Source: Rhodococcus sp. X156 (GTDB lineage Bacteria; Actinomycetota; Actinomycetes; Mycobacteriales; Mycobacteriaceae). Taken from it: a stretch of DNA of 64,000 nucleotides. The translations under genes were made by a program, and so were the position numbers. A model generated the notes under the pieces. It did no database searches and had not been told where the DNA came from. It saw nothing but the letters and a program-made list of their open reading frames with translations. Shown here one piece after another: positions 24,997 through 34,011 of this stretch (position 1 is the first letter of the stretch; each line of letters begins with the position of its first letter). The DNA lies in NCBI RefSeq assembly GCF_004006015.1, contig NZ_CP034766.1:2389001-2453000 (forward strand). The letters are read 5' to 3'.

Positions 24997-25575
24997 ATGT
25001 CCGATTTACCTGGTCAGCGAGCCGCCGAGCCCCCGCGGGCCACCCGGGACCTCATCGCGCAGCACGCGGCCGAGCTGTTCGAGGAGCAGGGCTACGCCGC
25101 CACCTCGATCCGCGCCATCGCCCGCGCCGCCGGGGTGGACCCGGCACTGGTGATGCGGCACTTCGGCTCCAAGGAAGAGCTGTTCGTGCACGTGCTGGGC
25201 TTCGAGAAGTACTTCGGCCCCAAGCTCGACGGGCCGGCGGAGACGCTGGGCGCCAGCCTGGTCGACTACGTGCTGTCCCCGGACCACGGGCACATGCGGC
25301 GGACGTTCCTCGCCCTGGTGCGCGCCTCCGACCGGGCGAGCGTCCGGGTGGGTCTGCAGAAGGCCATCCGCAGCTCCTTCGTGGACCAGCTGGCCCCGCG
25401 CCTGGCCGGCCGGGACGCGGAGCTGCGGGCCAACCTGATCTCCGCCCAGCTGGGTGGGCTCATCCAGAGCTGGTCCATGAGCGACCTCGACCACCTCCCC
25501 GACGGACACCGGCGCCGCATCGTCGAGCACTACGGCCGCGCCGTGCAGCAGCTGCTGGACGCCCCACCCGACTGA
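24997..25575 (+). CDS. TetR family regulator of the adjacent MFS pump
   Basis: The 192-aa regulator has the TetR DNA-binding motif (TSIRAIARAAGVDPALVMRHFGSKEELFVHV) and a C-terminal part of the TetR_C_17/AcrR-like kind (LRANLISAQLGGLIQSW). ATG 24997 lies 6 nt behind the -10 box CATAAT, a leaderless start. With the twin operators 24-61 bp upstream it should repress itself and the divergent efflux gene. Confidence 0.88.
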   Translation: MSDLPGQRAAEPPRATRDLIAQHAAELFEEQGYAATSIRAIARAAGVDPALVMRHFGSKEELFVHVLGFEKYFGPKLDGPAETLGASLVDYVLSPDHGHMRRTFLALVRASDRASVRVGLQKAIRSSFVDQLAPRLAGRDAELRANLISAQLGGLIQSWSMSDLDHLPDGHRRRIVEHYGRAVQQLLDAPPD

Positions 25576-25611
25576 CGGCCCCCAGCGCTGCGCCGTGGCA
25601 CCCTCGAGCGC

Positions 25612-26757
25612 ATGAGCACGACCTCGGGCAGCCCCCTGGCCGTCACCCGCGCGCAGGTGCTGCGCTCTCGGGTGCGCACCCAGCAGCTCGACCGCGAGCC
25701 GGCCAGCGCCTCCGTGGCCACGACGGACGTGCTGGACCTGGGCGTGCAGGACACCGGAACCGGCGGTGCCGCGTGGTCGCTCACCAACCGCGGGTGCGCG
25801 GTTCCCAGCACCGGTGACGACGAGCTCGCGCTGGCCTGGACGGTGCGCGGCGCCCCGCACGCCTACCGGCGCACCGACCTGCCCGCCGTGGAGCTGGCGC
25901 TGCGCCCGTGGTCAGACCGCGACGCGGGCAAGCGGATCTTCAACGCCAGCAAGCCGTTGACGGCTGCAGGCATCGGCACCCTGGACGCCCTGGCTGCAGT
26001 GGCCACCGAGCTGCGCGACCTCGTGGACGCCCCGATGGTCAAGGGCGAGCTGTCGGGGCGGCTGGCCGAGCGGATGCCCGAGCCGTACCTGCGCTGGTGC
26101 ACGCCGTGCAGCGCCACCCGCCTGCACGAGATGCCTTTTCGCCTCGCGGCGCTGCACGCGGGCCTGGAGCTGGCGGCGGGCACCTCTCCCCCGGTGCTGC
26201 GCCGGGTGCCGGGCTGGCCCGCCGACCAGGTCGCCAACCTGGACGCGGCCGCCGTCCCCGACCGGCTGCACCTGGTGCGGGCGTTCGTGCACCACCTGGG
26301 CCCGGCGACCCCGGCAGAGGTCGCGGCCTACCTGGACGCCCCGCTGGCCGACGTGCGGCAGCAGTGGCCCGACGACGTGGTGGCCGTGCAGGTTGACGGC
26401 CAGGCAGCGAATTCGTGGGTGCTGGCCGCCGACGCCGATGTCCTCCGTGGTGCCGCCGAGGACCAGCCGTCCGTGGTGCGACTGCTGGGCCCGTTCGACC
26501 TGTTCCTGCAGTGCCGCGACCGCGAGCGGGTGGTGCCCGACGCGGCGCACCGCAAGGACCTGTGGCGCACCCTCGGCCGGCCCGGGGCGGTGCTGGCTGA
26601 CGGCGAGGTGGTGGGGACGTGGCGCCCCCGCGCGACGGGCCGACGGCTGCGCCTGGAGCTGTCGCCGTGGCAGGAGTGGAGCACCGGAGTGCGAGCGGCG
26701 GTGGAGCGCGAGGCGCAGCGGCTGGCCGAGCACCGTGGGCTGGAGCTGGTGCCCTGA
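25612..26757 (+). CDS. Winged-helix (HTH_42, AlkZ-like) DNA-binding protein
   Basis: The 381-aa protein fits the winged-helix family that includes the DNA glycosylases AlkZ and E. coli YcaQ/AlkX. Supporting phrases are ALAWTVRGAPHAYRRTDLP, MVKGELSGRLAERMP, LHLVRAFVHHLGPATPAEVA, RLLGPFDLFLQCRDRERVVP and the final GRRLRLELSPWQ. In AlkZ-type enzymes a Q-x-Q or Q-x-D motif acts in catalysis; here Gln25-Leu26-Asp27 is in a comparable N-terminal place (TQQLDREP). A role in unhooking crosslinks or alkylated bases is possible but not shown. It lies 36 bp behind the TetR gene on the same strand. Confidence 0.65.
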   Translation: MSTTSGSPLAVTRAQVLRSRVRTQQLDREPASASVATTDVLDLGVQDTGTGGAAWSLTNRGCAVPSTGDDELALAWTVRGAPHAYRRTDLPAVELALRPWSDRDAGKRIFNASKPLTAAGIGTLDALAAVATELRDLVDAPMVKGELSGRLAERMPEPYLRWCTPCSATRLHEMPFRLAALHAGLELAAGTSPPVLRRVPGWPADQVANLDAAAVPDRLHLVRAFVHHLGPATPAEVAAYLDAPLADVRQQWPDDVVAVQVDGQAANSWVLAADADVLRGAAEDQPSVVRLLGPFDLFLQCRDRERVVPDAAHRKDLWRTLGRPGAVLADGEVVGTWRPRATGRRLRLELSPWQEWSTGVRAAVEREAQRLAEHRGLELVP

Positions 26758-26766
26758 CCGGACGGG

Positions 26767-27975
26767 TCAGCTCCCGACAGACACCGGCTCCTCAGCCTCG
26801 GCAGCCAATACCGCAGCGCTGCGCTCGCGGCGGTTGAGCACCAGCGAGAGGATCAGCAGCGCGAGCCCCACCGCGACCAGCCCAGCACCCACCAGGTTGG
26901 GCGCGCGAAAGCCTGCCCCCGCGGCGATCACCAGTCCGCCCAGCCAGGCACCCAGGGAGTTGGCCACGTTGAAGCCGGACTGGATGGCCGAGGAGACCAT
27001 GGTGGGCGCGTCCTCGGCCTGCCCGATGATCCGCGTCTGGATGGCCGGGCCCATGCCCATGCTGAACAGGCCCACGAAGAACAGCAGCGTCACCGCCAGC
27101 CACGGCACCGACGCCCCCAGGCTCAGCAGCACGAGCACCACCATCAGCCCGACCAACCCGGCCACCAGGGTGCGCTCGGGGGCCCAGTCGGCGAGCTTGC
27201 CGCCCAGGTAGGAGCCGATGGTCATGCCCACACCCACCACGATGAGGATGCCGGTGATCGAGTTGGGCGCGAAGCCGGCCACGTCGGTCATCATCGGCGT
27301 CACGTAGCTGTAGCAGGCGAACAGCCCACCGAAGCCGAAGGTGACCACCGCCAGCGACAGCAGCACCTGCGGCCGGCGCAGCGCAGCCAGCTCGTGGCGC
27401 AGCACCGGAACCTCGTCGTCGGGAGCGCGCTCGACGGTCGGGACGAGCACCGACACCGCCACCATGGTGGCCACCCCGATGACGGCCACGGCGGCAAAGG
27501 CGTAGCGCCAGCCCAGCGACTGCCCCAGCAGCGTGGCGCCGGGCACGCCCACCACGTTGGCGATGGTGAGGCCCAGGAACATCATGGACACCGCCCTGGC
27601 CCGGCGACCGGGCTCGACCATGCCGGCCGCCACCACCGCCCCCACGCCGAAGAACGCACCGTGCGGCAGCCCGGCGATGACGCGGGCGGTCAGCAGCAGC
27701 TCGTAGGTGGGGGCGAGGGCGGAGAGCAGGTTGCCCGCCGCGAACAGGCCCATCAGCCCGAAGAGCACCGTCTTGCGCGGCAGCCGCACGGTGGCCGCGG
27801 TGAGCACCAGCGCGCCCACCACCACCCCGGCGGCGTAGCCGGAGATGAGGTGTCCCGCAGTGGGGATGGAGATCCCGACGTCCGCAGCCACCTCGGGCAG
27901 CAGACCCATGATCACGAACTCCGTGGTGCCGATCGCAAAACCGCCGAGAGCAAGCGCGAGCAGCGCGACAGGCAA
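26767..27975 (-). CDS. MFS transporter, DHA1 (AraJ/Cml-like) family
   Basis: A 402-aa 12-helix exporter. The opening GGFAIGTTEFVIMGLLPEVA and the motif-C phrase GVPGATLLGQSLGWRYAF are typical of AraJ/YdeA and chloramphenicol-type DHA1 transporters. The start codon is TTG 27975, supported by the ribosome-binding site GGAGGA 6 nt upstream (minus strand). It converges on the AlkZ-like gene with only 9 bp between stops. No dedicated regulator is next to it. The substrate is unknown. Confidence 0.82.
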   Translation of the reverse strand: MPVALLALALGGFAIGTTEFVIMGLLPEVAADVGISIPTAGHLISGYAAGVVVGALVLTAATVRLPRKTVLFGLMGLFAAGNLLSALAPTYELLLTARVIAGLPHGAFFGVGAVVAAGMVEPGRRARAVSMMFLGLTIANVVGVPGATLLGQSLGWRYAFAAVAVIGVATMVAVSVLVPTVERAPDDEVPVLRHELAALRRPQVLLSLAVVTFGFGGLFACYSYVTPMMTDVAGFAPNSITGILIVVGVGMTIGSYLGGKLADWAPERTLVAGLVGLMVVLVLLSLGASVPWLAVTLLFFVGLFSMGMGPAIQTRIIGQAEDAPTMVSSAIQSGFNVANSLGAWLGGLVIAAGAGFRAPNLVGAGLVAVGLALLILSLVLNRRERSAAVLAAEAEEPVSVGS

Positions 27976-28203
27976 GAGATTTCCTCCGAAGGACGAGCGA
28001 GGGTCGGCAGCCGGACGAGCGGCGCAGCAGGACCTGTCTCAGGTTAGGCGCCGGGCCCCGCCAGGGCGCCCCAGTGCTGCCAACATCACGTCCTGAACCG
28101 CCACCATCACGTCCCGCCACGCCTGGCTCTGGTCCCAGAATCCCGGCCACCGGGCACTCGCAATGTTCGCCACCTCCGCGCCATTCCGTGAGATGGTGAC
28201 GAA

Positions 28204-29079
28204 ATGGTCGAGAACGCCGGGCTCCCGCACCAGCACCTCAGCTGCGAGCAGCAGCTGGTCGACGCCTGCACCGCGCTGCTCTCCGGAGCCGGCTCCGCCC
28301 AGCAGTTTCGGCACCACTTCGCCGGGGCAACGGTGTACGTGGAGCGCTCGCCGGAGGCCGACCTGATGGTGCGCACCGTGCCCGGCATGGGCAGCTGGGT
28401 GCTGGCCTTCTCCTGTCCGCAGCGCCTGGAGGGCTACGAGGGTCCGTGCCGGTGGCAGGTGCTCACCGGTGGCGAGCTGCAGTCCCAGCTGCCGCCGGAC
28501 GTGGGCATCCTGGTCGATCCGGCCGACCCGCACACCGTGGCCCTGCCGCCACCGCGCTCGGGCGCCCGCCGGTGGGCCGGGCCGCTGGAGGCGATGGTGC
28601 TGCTGCGCCCGGCCCTCAACGACAACGAGCCGCTGCTCTACGCCGCCACCAGCCCGGCGGCCGGTGCGCGCGAGGCACAGCTGGGTGAGGTGGAGCGTCG
28701 CCTGGGCCATCCGCTGGAGCGGCTGCACCGCGAGCTGCTGGCCTGCGTCAACGGCTGGCGCGGCTTCACCACCTTCGTGGACCTGCTGAGCACCGACGAG
28801 CTGGGCCGCGGTGCGCGCTGGGAGAGCGAGCGCACCCGCACCGCGCAGTGGTTCACCGGTCGCGACGGCGGTGTCGATCCCGCCACCGTCTACCTGCTGG
28901 GGGCCAGCGAGCCGGAGGAGTCGCTCAACCAGCTGTTGCTGTGGCGCCAGGGCCCGCTCTCCCCCCGCGGCGGTCGCCCGGTGATCTGGCTGGACGGCGA
29001 CCACGCCGACCACTACCCCGACCTGTACGAGCTGCTGGTCGCCGAGCTGGCGGCCCAGCAGGACAGCCTCACCCGCTAG
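28204..29079 (+). CDS. SseB-like domain protein
   Basis: The 291-aa soluble protein has in its first 130 residues the pattern of the SseB N-terminal domain: VYVERSPEADLMVRTV, WVLAFSCPQRLEGY, then GGELQSQLPPDVGILVDPADP. In actinobacteria SseB-domain proteins are common with no settled function. The second half (RRLGHPLERLHRELL, FTTFVDLLSTDEL) is helical and not recognised. The stop TAG lies in a CTAG that also holds the stop of the convergent oxidoreductase gene. ATG 28204 has no strong ribosome-binding site; the 228 bp before it hold no supported gene. Confidence 0.55.
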   Translation: MVENAGLPHQHLSCEQQLVDACTALLSGAGSAQQFRHHFAGATVYVERSPEADLMVRTVPGMGSWVLAFSCPQRLEGYEGPCRWQVLTGGELQSQLPPDVGILVDPADPHTVALPPPRSGARRWAGPLEAMVLLRPALNDNEPLLYAATSPAAGAREAQLGEVERRLGHPLERLHRELLACVNGWRGFTTFVDLLSTDELGRGARWESERTRTAQWFTGRDGGVDPATVYLLGASEPEESLNQLLLWRQGPLSPRGGRPVIWLDGDHADHYPDLYELLVAELAAQQDSLTR

Positions 29080-30212
29080 CTGTTCGGGGTGATCAGGTAC
29101 TTCGTGCCGGTGGACTGCGACCCGTAGCCGGCCATCTCCGACAGCTGCAGCGCCTGGGCCAGGGAGATCTCCTTGGCGTAGCGGCTGGCGAAGGTGGTGG
29201 TCAGCTCCGCGGCCACCCGCTCCTGCAGGCGGCGTCGCACGTCGTGGCCCACCCGCTGCAGGAACGGGAACAGCAGCCAGCCGCCCATCCCCCACGCGAA
29301 GCCGAAGTTGCGCCGGATCTCGGTGGGGCGCGGGTCCAGCGCGCCGTAGATGTAGACCTGCTTGTGCACGTCGGTGCCGTAGCGGGAGTACTCGGTGACG
29401 TTGCGGTTGAGGGCCTGCTCCATGCAGGTGAGGATCTGCCCCGCCCCGTTGCCGCCGCCGATGGCGTCGAAGGCGATGGTCGCTCCGGTGGCGGCGATCG
29501 CGTCGGTGAGGTCGGACATGAAGCTGTCCGAGGTGGAGTTGCAGACGTGGGTGGCGCCGAGCTCGCGGAGCAGGTCCTCCTGCTCCTGCTTGCGGACGAT
29601 GTTCACCATCCCGATGCCGTCGGCCAGGCAGATCTTGTTCAGCATCTGTCCCAGGTTGGACGCCGCGGCGGTGAACACCAGCGCGGAGTGACCCTCGCGG
29701 CGCATCGTCTCCACCATGCCCAGCGCGGTCAGCGGGTTCACGAACGCCGACGCACCCTGCTCGGCGGTGACACCCTCGGGCAGCGGCATGCACTCCACGG
29801 TGCTGACGCAGCGGTACTGGGTGAACATCCCGCCGCCGATCATCGCCACCCGCTTGCCCAGCAGGGCCTGGGCCTGCGGGCCGGACCCGGCGGCCACCAC
29901 CGTGCCCGAGCCCTCGTTGCCCACCGGCATGGGCACGTCCACCCGCTGGGCCAGTGCCCGCATGGCGGCGCTGGACAGCTCGGCGGTGACCAACGGCCGG
30001 GAGTCGGTGCCCGAGGCCTGCGCGGTGCGCATGTCCGCCCCGGCGAACAGCAGCCCGAGGTCGGAGGGGTTGATGGGCGCAGCCTCCACCTGCACCACCA
30101 CCTCGTCCTCCCCGGGTGCGGGCACCGGCACCTCCTCCAGCGACAGCTCCAGCCGCCCCGCGCTGCTCACCAGGGAACGAATCTCCAGGGTCGTGCTGGG
30201 CAGGTCGGTCAT
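29076..30212 (-). CDS. Zinc-free MDR oxidoreductase (quinone-reductase-like)
   Basis: The 378-aa protein is of the medium-chain dehydrogenase/reductase superfamily: an N-terminal GroES-like domain (INPSDLGLLFAG, VGNEGSGTVVAAG) and a nucleotide-binding domain (TAAASNLGQMLNKICL). The catalytic and structural zinc ligands of alcohol dehydrogenases are absent, as in NADPH:quinone and enoyl reductases. An AIGGGNGAGQIL loop follows. ATG 30212 is chosen because the frame upstream to 30260 lacks family character. It lies 79 bp behind the peptidase gene on the same strand and could be the last gene of that unit. Confidence 0.8.
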   Translation of the reverse strand: MTDLPSTTLEIRSLVSSAGRLELSLEEVPVPAPGEDEVVVQVEAAPINPSDLGLLFAGADMRTAQASGTDSRPLVTAELSSAAMRALAQRVDVPMPVGNEGSGTVVAAGSGPQAQALLGKRVAMIGGGMFTQYRCVSTVECMPLPEGVTAEQGASAFVNPLTALGMVETMRREGHSALVFTAAASNLGQMLNKICLADGIGMVNIVRKQEQEDLLRELGATHVCNSTSDSFMSDLTDAIAATGATIAFDAIGGGNGAGQILTCMEQALNRNVTEYSRYGTDVHKQVYIYGALDPRPTEIRRNFGFAWGMGGWLLFPFLQRVGHDVRRRLQERVAAELTTTFASRYAKEISLAQALQLSEMAGYGSQSTGTKYLITPNS

Positions 30213-30291
30213 GGCGGGTGCTCCGATGCTTGGGGAAGGGGTGCTGCCCTCCACCCTCACACCCGTGGGTGCGCGCCGCCAGCGTTGCTGC

Positions 30292-32157
30292 TCAGCCGGC
30301 GTGCTGGGTGACCCAGCGGACCACCGCGTCCACCAGCGCGGCCCGGTTGACCCGGGTGACGATCTCGTGGCCCTCGTCGGGGAACAGCAGCAGCTCGGCC
30401 CGACCGCCCTGCCGCTGCACCGCCGCCACCACCTGCTCCGACTCCGACACCGGCACGTTGGTGTCGTGCGCGCCGTGCACCACCAGCAGCGGCGCGGTGA
30501 GCTTGGCGATGTGGCTGATGGGTGAGAGCTCCTCCAGCAGCTGGCGGTCGCGCACCGGGTGGCCGTACTTGGGGTAGGCCGCCTCGGCGATCCACGGCTC
30601 GGTGTTCTCGTAGAAGCTGGCCAGGCTGCTCATCCCGCAGATCGCCACCCCCGCGGCGAACAGCTCGGAGTGGAAGGTCAGCGAGGCCAGCGTCAGGTAG
30701 CCGCCGTAGGAGCGGCCCGCGCACGCCACCCGGGCAGGGTCGGCGACGCCCTCGGCCACCAGGTGGGCCACGCAGTCGGCCACGTCGTCGATCCCGGCGA
30801 AGCGCTTGTCCCCCTCGTCGGCGTGCACAAACGTGCGCCCGAACCCGCCGGAGCCGCGGACGTTGGGCGCGAAGACGCTCACCCCCGCGTCCACCAGCGC
30901 GGGGTACAGCTCGCTGTAGGTCGGCCGTTCCTGCGCCTCCGGACCACCGTGGAAGTACAGCAGCACCGGGCCGGGACCGGAGTGCGCCGAGCGGTAGAGC
31001 CAGCCCGACAGCGGGGTCCCGTCAGCGGCGGTCAGCTCGCACAGCACCGGGGAGTGCACCGGCACCGGCGCCGGGTCCACCGGCTCCAGCGGGCCCCACT
31101 CCCCCGTGCGCGGCTCCACCAGCGCCACCGATGGCGGCATGCTGGGACCCTGCACGGTGACCGCGAGCATCGAGCCGCCCGCGCTGACGCTGAGGTCGGC
31201 GGCCACCAGCCCGGGCAGGTCCACCGGCGGGTGCAGGTGGCCGTCGGCCAGGTCGAGCACCTGCAGCTCACTCACCCCGCCCACGTTCCACAGCAGCGCC
31301 ACGGTCGAGCTGTCGTCGCTGACCACGAACTCGTCCAGGTCGCAGTCCGCCCGCTCGGCGAGCACCCGCCAGGAGATGGCCTCGCCGCCGCCCTCCCAGA
31401 GGGCCACCTCCAGCAGCCTGGCGTGCTCGCAGCCGTGGTCGCTGCGCACCAGGGCCCGGACGCGACGCCGGGCCGGCGGCTGGTCGGGCCCGTTCCAGCG
31501 GTACTTCTCCGGCCGCCCCGGGCTGTGCCGCTCGTCCAGGAGGATGCCGACGTCGGTGGTGGAGCCCGGGTCGCGGGGCAGCAGCGGCAGGGCGGCACCG
31601 CCGCGCAGCATGAGCAGCTCGCGGTCACCGCGCGGCCCCACCCGCAGCAGCGCCGTACCGTCCCAGGAGTCCACCAGGTGCCCGCCCCGGCGGCGGTCGA
31701 GCACCTGCACCGCCTGGGTGTGCGGGTCCACCAGCCGAGCCTCGGCCACCCCGTCGGCGTCGATCGCCGTCACCGCCACCCGGGTGCCGTCCCAGCCGGC
31801 CAGCTCCATCGAGCAGTCCTCGGCCGTGCCCAGACGGCGGGCGGCGCGGTCGTCCGGATCGGTGGTCACCACCCACACCTGGGTGCGGGTGGCGCCGTCG
31901 GGGGCCATCTGGCAGGCCAGCCAGCGCCCGTCCGCGGAGTGGATGACCTTGGTGATGGGCCCGGACACCGGCAGCTCCACCCAGCGGGCGTGGGTGGTGG
32001 TGCGCCCGGACAGGAAGCGCTGCTCGGCCCGGGGGTAGCCGCCCTCGTCGACGATGCAGGCGAAGGCGGTGGCATCGGGCGAGAGCGAGGCGTGCGAGGT
32101 GAACCGGACCCGCTTGGTCAGCCCCGCCGGCTCCGGCAGCCCCACGAACGTCGTCAC
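30292..32157 (-). CDS. S9 family prolyl-oligopeptidase-like serine peptidase
   Basis: The 621-aa protein has an N-terminal seven-blade-type propeller and a C-terminal alpha/beta-hydrolase. The triad is visible: Ser in AGRSYGGYL (about residue 482), Asp in VVHGAHDTNVP and His in PDEGHEI. S9 enzymes cut small peptides or acylated dipeptides in the cytoplasm. GTG 32157 lies one base behind the stop of the amidotransferase gene (32159), so the two are translationally coupled. In this context it most likely trims, recycles or transports-by-turnover the peptide made by the two upstream enzymes; that role is inferred. Confidence 0.85.
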   Translation of the reverse strand: MTTFVGLPEPAGLTKRVRFTSHASLSPDATAFACIVDEGGYPRAEQRFLSGRTTTHARWVELPVSGPITKVIHSADGRWLACQMAPDGATRTQVWVVTTDPDDRAARRLGTAEDCSMELAGWDGTRVAVTAIDADGVAEARLVDPHTQAVQVLDRRRGGHLVDSWDGTALLRVGPRGDRELLMLRGGAALPLLPRDPGSTTDVGILLDERHSPGRPEKYRWNGPDQPPARRRVRALVRSDHGCEHARLLEVALWEGGGEAISWRVLAERADCDLDEFVVSDDSSTVALLWNVGGVSELQVLDLADGHLHPPVDLPGLVAADLSVSAGGSMLAVTVQGPSMPPSVALVEPRTGEWGPLEPVDPAPVPVHSPVLCELTAADGTPLSGWLYRSAHSGPGPVLLYFHGGPEAQERPTYSELYPALVDAGVSVFAPNVRGSGGFGRTFVHADEGDKRFAGIDDVADCVAHLVAEGVADPARVACAGRSYGGYLTLASLTFHSELFAAGVAICGMSSLASFYENTEPWIAEAAYPKYGHPVRDRQLLEELSPISHIAKLTAPLLVVHGAHDTNVPVSESEQVVAAVQRQGGRAELLLFPDEGHEIVTRVNRAALVDAVVRWVTQHAG

Positions 32158-32158
32158 G

Positions 32159-33943
32159 CTAGAACCTCTCCATCGTCTGCAGCCACATCTCCAGCACCGC
32201 CACCTGCCACAACGAGCTGGACCCCAGGGTGGTCCGGTCCTCGTTGGGGGTGGCCAGCAGCTTCTCCAGCGCCTCGGGACGGTAGAGGGCCCGGTCGCGG
32301 GCGCTGCGACTGCCCAGGGCGTCGTGCACCAGCTCCAGCACACCGCCGTCGAGGTGCCGGATGCCGGGCACCGGGAAGTAGCCCTTGGTCCGGTCCACCA
32401 CCGCCGCCGGCAGCAGCGCCCGGCTGGCGTCCTTGAGCACCCCCTTGCCGCCCGAGGCCAGCTTCAGCTCCGGCGGGCAGGTGGCGGCCAGCTCCACGAA
32501 CTGGTGGTCCAGGAACGGCACCCGGGCCTCCAGCCCCCACGCCATGGTCATGGTGTCCACCCGCTTCACCGGGTCGTCCACCAGCATCACCGTGGTGTCC
32601 AGCCGCAGCGCGGCGTCCACCGCGGTGGACGCACCCGGGCGCTGCTGGTGGGCGCGGACGAAGTCGGCGCTGACGTCGTGGTCGAGGTGGTACTCCGCCG
32701 AAAGCAGGGAGCCGATGGCGTCGTGCGGGCGGTCCACGAACACCGCCCGGTAGGCCTCGCTGGCGTCGGCCCGCGGCACCCCCAGCAGCGGGGGGTACCA
32801 GTCGTAGCCGCCGAGCACCTCGTCGGCGCCCTGCCCGGACTGCACCACCTTGACGTGCTGGCTGACCTCCTGCGACAGCAGGAAGAACGCCACGCAGTCG
32901 TGGCTGACCATCGGCTCGCCCATCGCCGCGATCGTGGGCTCCACCGCCGGCAGCAGCCGCGCGGAGTCCACGTGGATCTGGTGGTGGGCGGTGCCGAAGG
33001 TGTTGGCGACCAGGTCGGAGTAGGCGTACTCGTCGCCGGACTCCCCACCCGCGGAGTCGAAGCCGATGCTGAAGGTGGCCAGGTCGCGCTGGCCCTGCTC
33101 AGCCAGCAGCGCCACCACCAGGCTGGAGTCGATGCCCCCGGACAGCAGCACCCCCACCGGCACGTCGGCCACCATCCGGCGGGACACGGCGGTGCGCAGC
33201 GAGTCCAGCAGCGCCTGCTGCCAGTCGCGGGCGGACCAGTCGGCCCGGTCGGGGCTGGGCGCGAAGACGGGGTCCCAGTAGCGGTGCTCGCTGCTGGTGC
33301 CGTCGGGCTGCACCACCCGCACGGTGGCCGGTGGCAGCTTGCGCACCCCTCGGTAGATGGTGCGTGGGGCGGGCACCACCGAGTGGAAGCTGAGGTAGTG
33401 GTGCAGCGCCACCCGGTCGAGCTCGGTGTCCACCCCGCCCCCAGCCAGCAGCGCCTGCACCGACGACGCGAAGCGCAGCCGCCCCGGCGACTCAGCCAGG
33501 TACAGCGGCTTGATGCCGAGGCGGTCGCGGGCCAGGGTGAGCACGCCGCTGCGGTGCTCGAGCACGGCGAGGGCGAACATCCCGACGAAGTGCTGCACGC
33601 AGTCGCTGCCCCAGCGGTGGAAGGCCTTGAGCACCACCTCGCTGTCGGAGGTGGAGGTGAAGCGGTAGCCCTGCCCGGCCAGCTCCGTGCGCAGCTGCTG
33701 GTAGTTGTAGACGCAGCCGTTGAACACCAGCGACAGGCCCAGCTCCTCGTCCACCATCGGCTGGCTGCCGCGGCTGGACAGGTCGATGATGCACAGCCGG
33801 CGGTGTCCCAGCGCCGCGGCGCCGCGCACGTGCACGCCTCCGCCGTCGGGGCCGCGCGTGGTCATCGCCTCGGTCATCCGCTCGACCGCGCCCACGTCGG
33901 GGCTGGAGCCGTCGAACCTGATCTCGCCGCACAGGCCGCACAT
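32159..33943 (-). CDS. AsnO-type amidotransferase (N-acetylglutaminylglutamine amide family)
   Basis: The 594-aa enzyme has an N-terminal glutaminase domain with the nucleophile Cys2 (MCGLCGEIRFDG) and an asparagine-synthase ATP-pyrophosphatase domain with SGGIDSS. The variant FNGCVYNY, in place of FNGEIYNY of ordinary AsnB, and the opening MCGLCGEI are hallmarks of the family that makes N-acetylglutaminylglutamine amide, an osmoprotectant. It activates a carboxylate and amidates it with ammonia from glutamine. ATG 33943 follows GAGGAGAT. In the rhizobial system the partner is a GNAT/ATP-grasp enzyme; here the partner upstream is a GCS2/ATP-grasp fusion. Confidence 0.85.
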   Translation of the reverse strand: MCGLCGEIRFDGSSPDVGAVERMTEAMTTRGPDGGGVHVRGAAALGHRRLCIIDLSSRGSQPMVDEELGLSLVFNGCVYNYQQLRTELAGQGYRFTSTSDSEVVLKAFHRWGSDCVQHFVGMFALAVLEHRSGVLTLARDRLGIKPLYLAESPGRLRFASSVQALLAGGGVDTELDRVALHHYLSFHSVVPAPRTIYRGVRKLPPATVRVVQPDGTSSEHRYWDPVFAPSPDRADWSARDWQQALLDSLRTAVSRRMVADVPVGVLLSGGIDSSLVVALLAEQGQRDLATFSIGFDSAGGESGDEYAYSDLVANTFGTAHHQIHVDSARLLPAVEPTIAAMGEPMVSHDCVAFFLLSQEVSQHVKVVQSGQGADEVLGGYDWYPPLLGVPRADASEAYRAVFVDRPHDAIGSLLSAEYHLDHDVSADFVRAHQQRPGASTAVDAALRLDTTVMLVDDPVKRVDTMTMAWGLEARVPFLDHQFVELAATCPPELKLASGGKGVLKDASRALLPAAVVDRTKGYFPVPGIRHLDGGVLELVHDALGSRSARDRALYRPEALEKLLATPNEDRTTLGSSSLWQVAVLEMWLQTMERF

Positions 33944-34011
33944 GTCGATCTCCTCGTCTCTGGTGGCTGGTCCAGCCCGGAAGTCCGCAGCCCTGAGCTG
34001 CCCTGAGCTGC

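Noticed and set aside
28039-28203. Minus-strand frame (GVANIASARWPGFW-like) of about 45 codons before the SseB-like gene
   Set aside because: It reads somewhat protein-like and could start at a GTG, but the frame continues as the antisense of the SseB-like gene and has no convincing ribosome-binding site or -10 box.
33975-34011. Repeat CCCTGAGCTG between the fusion ligase and amidotransferase genes
   Set aside because: Two and a half copies of 10 bp near a stop codon; too short and simple to claim a function.
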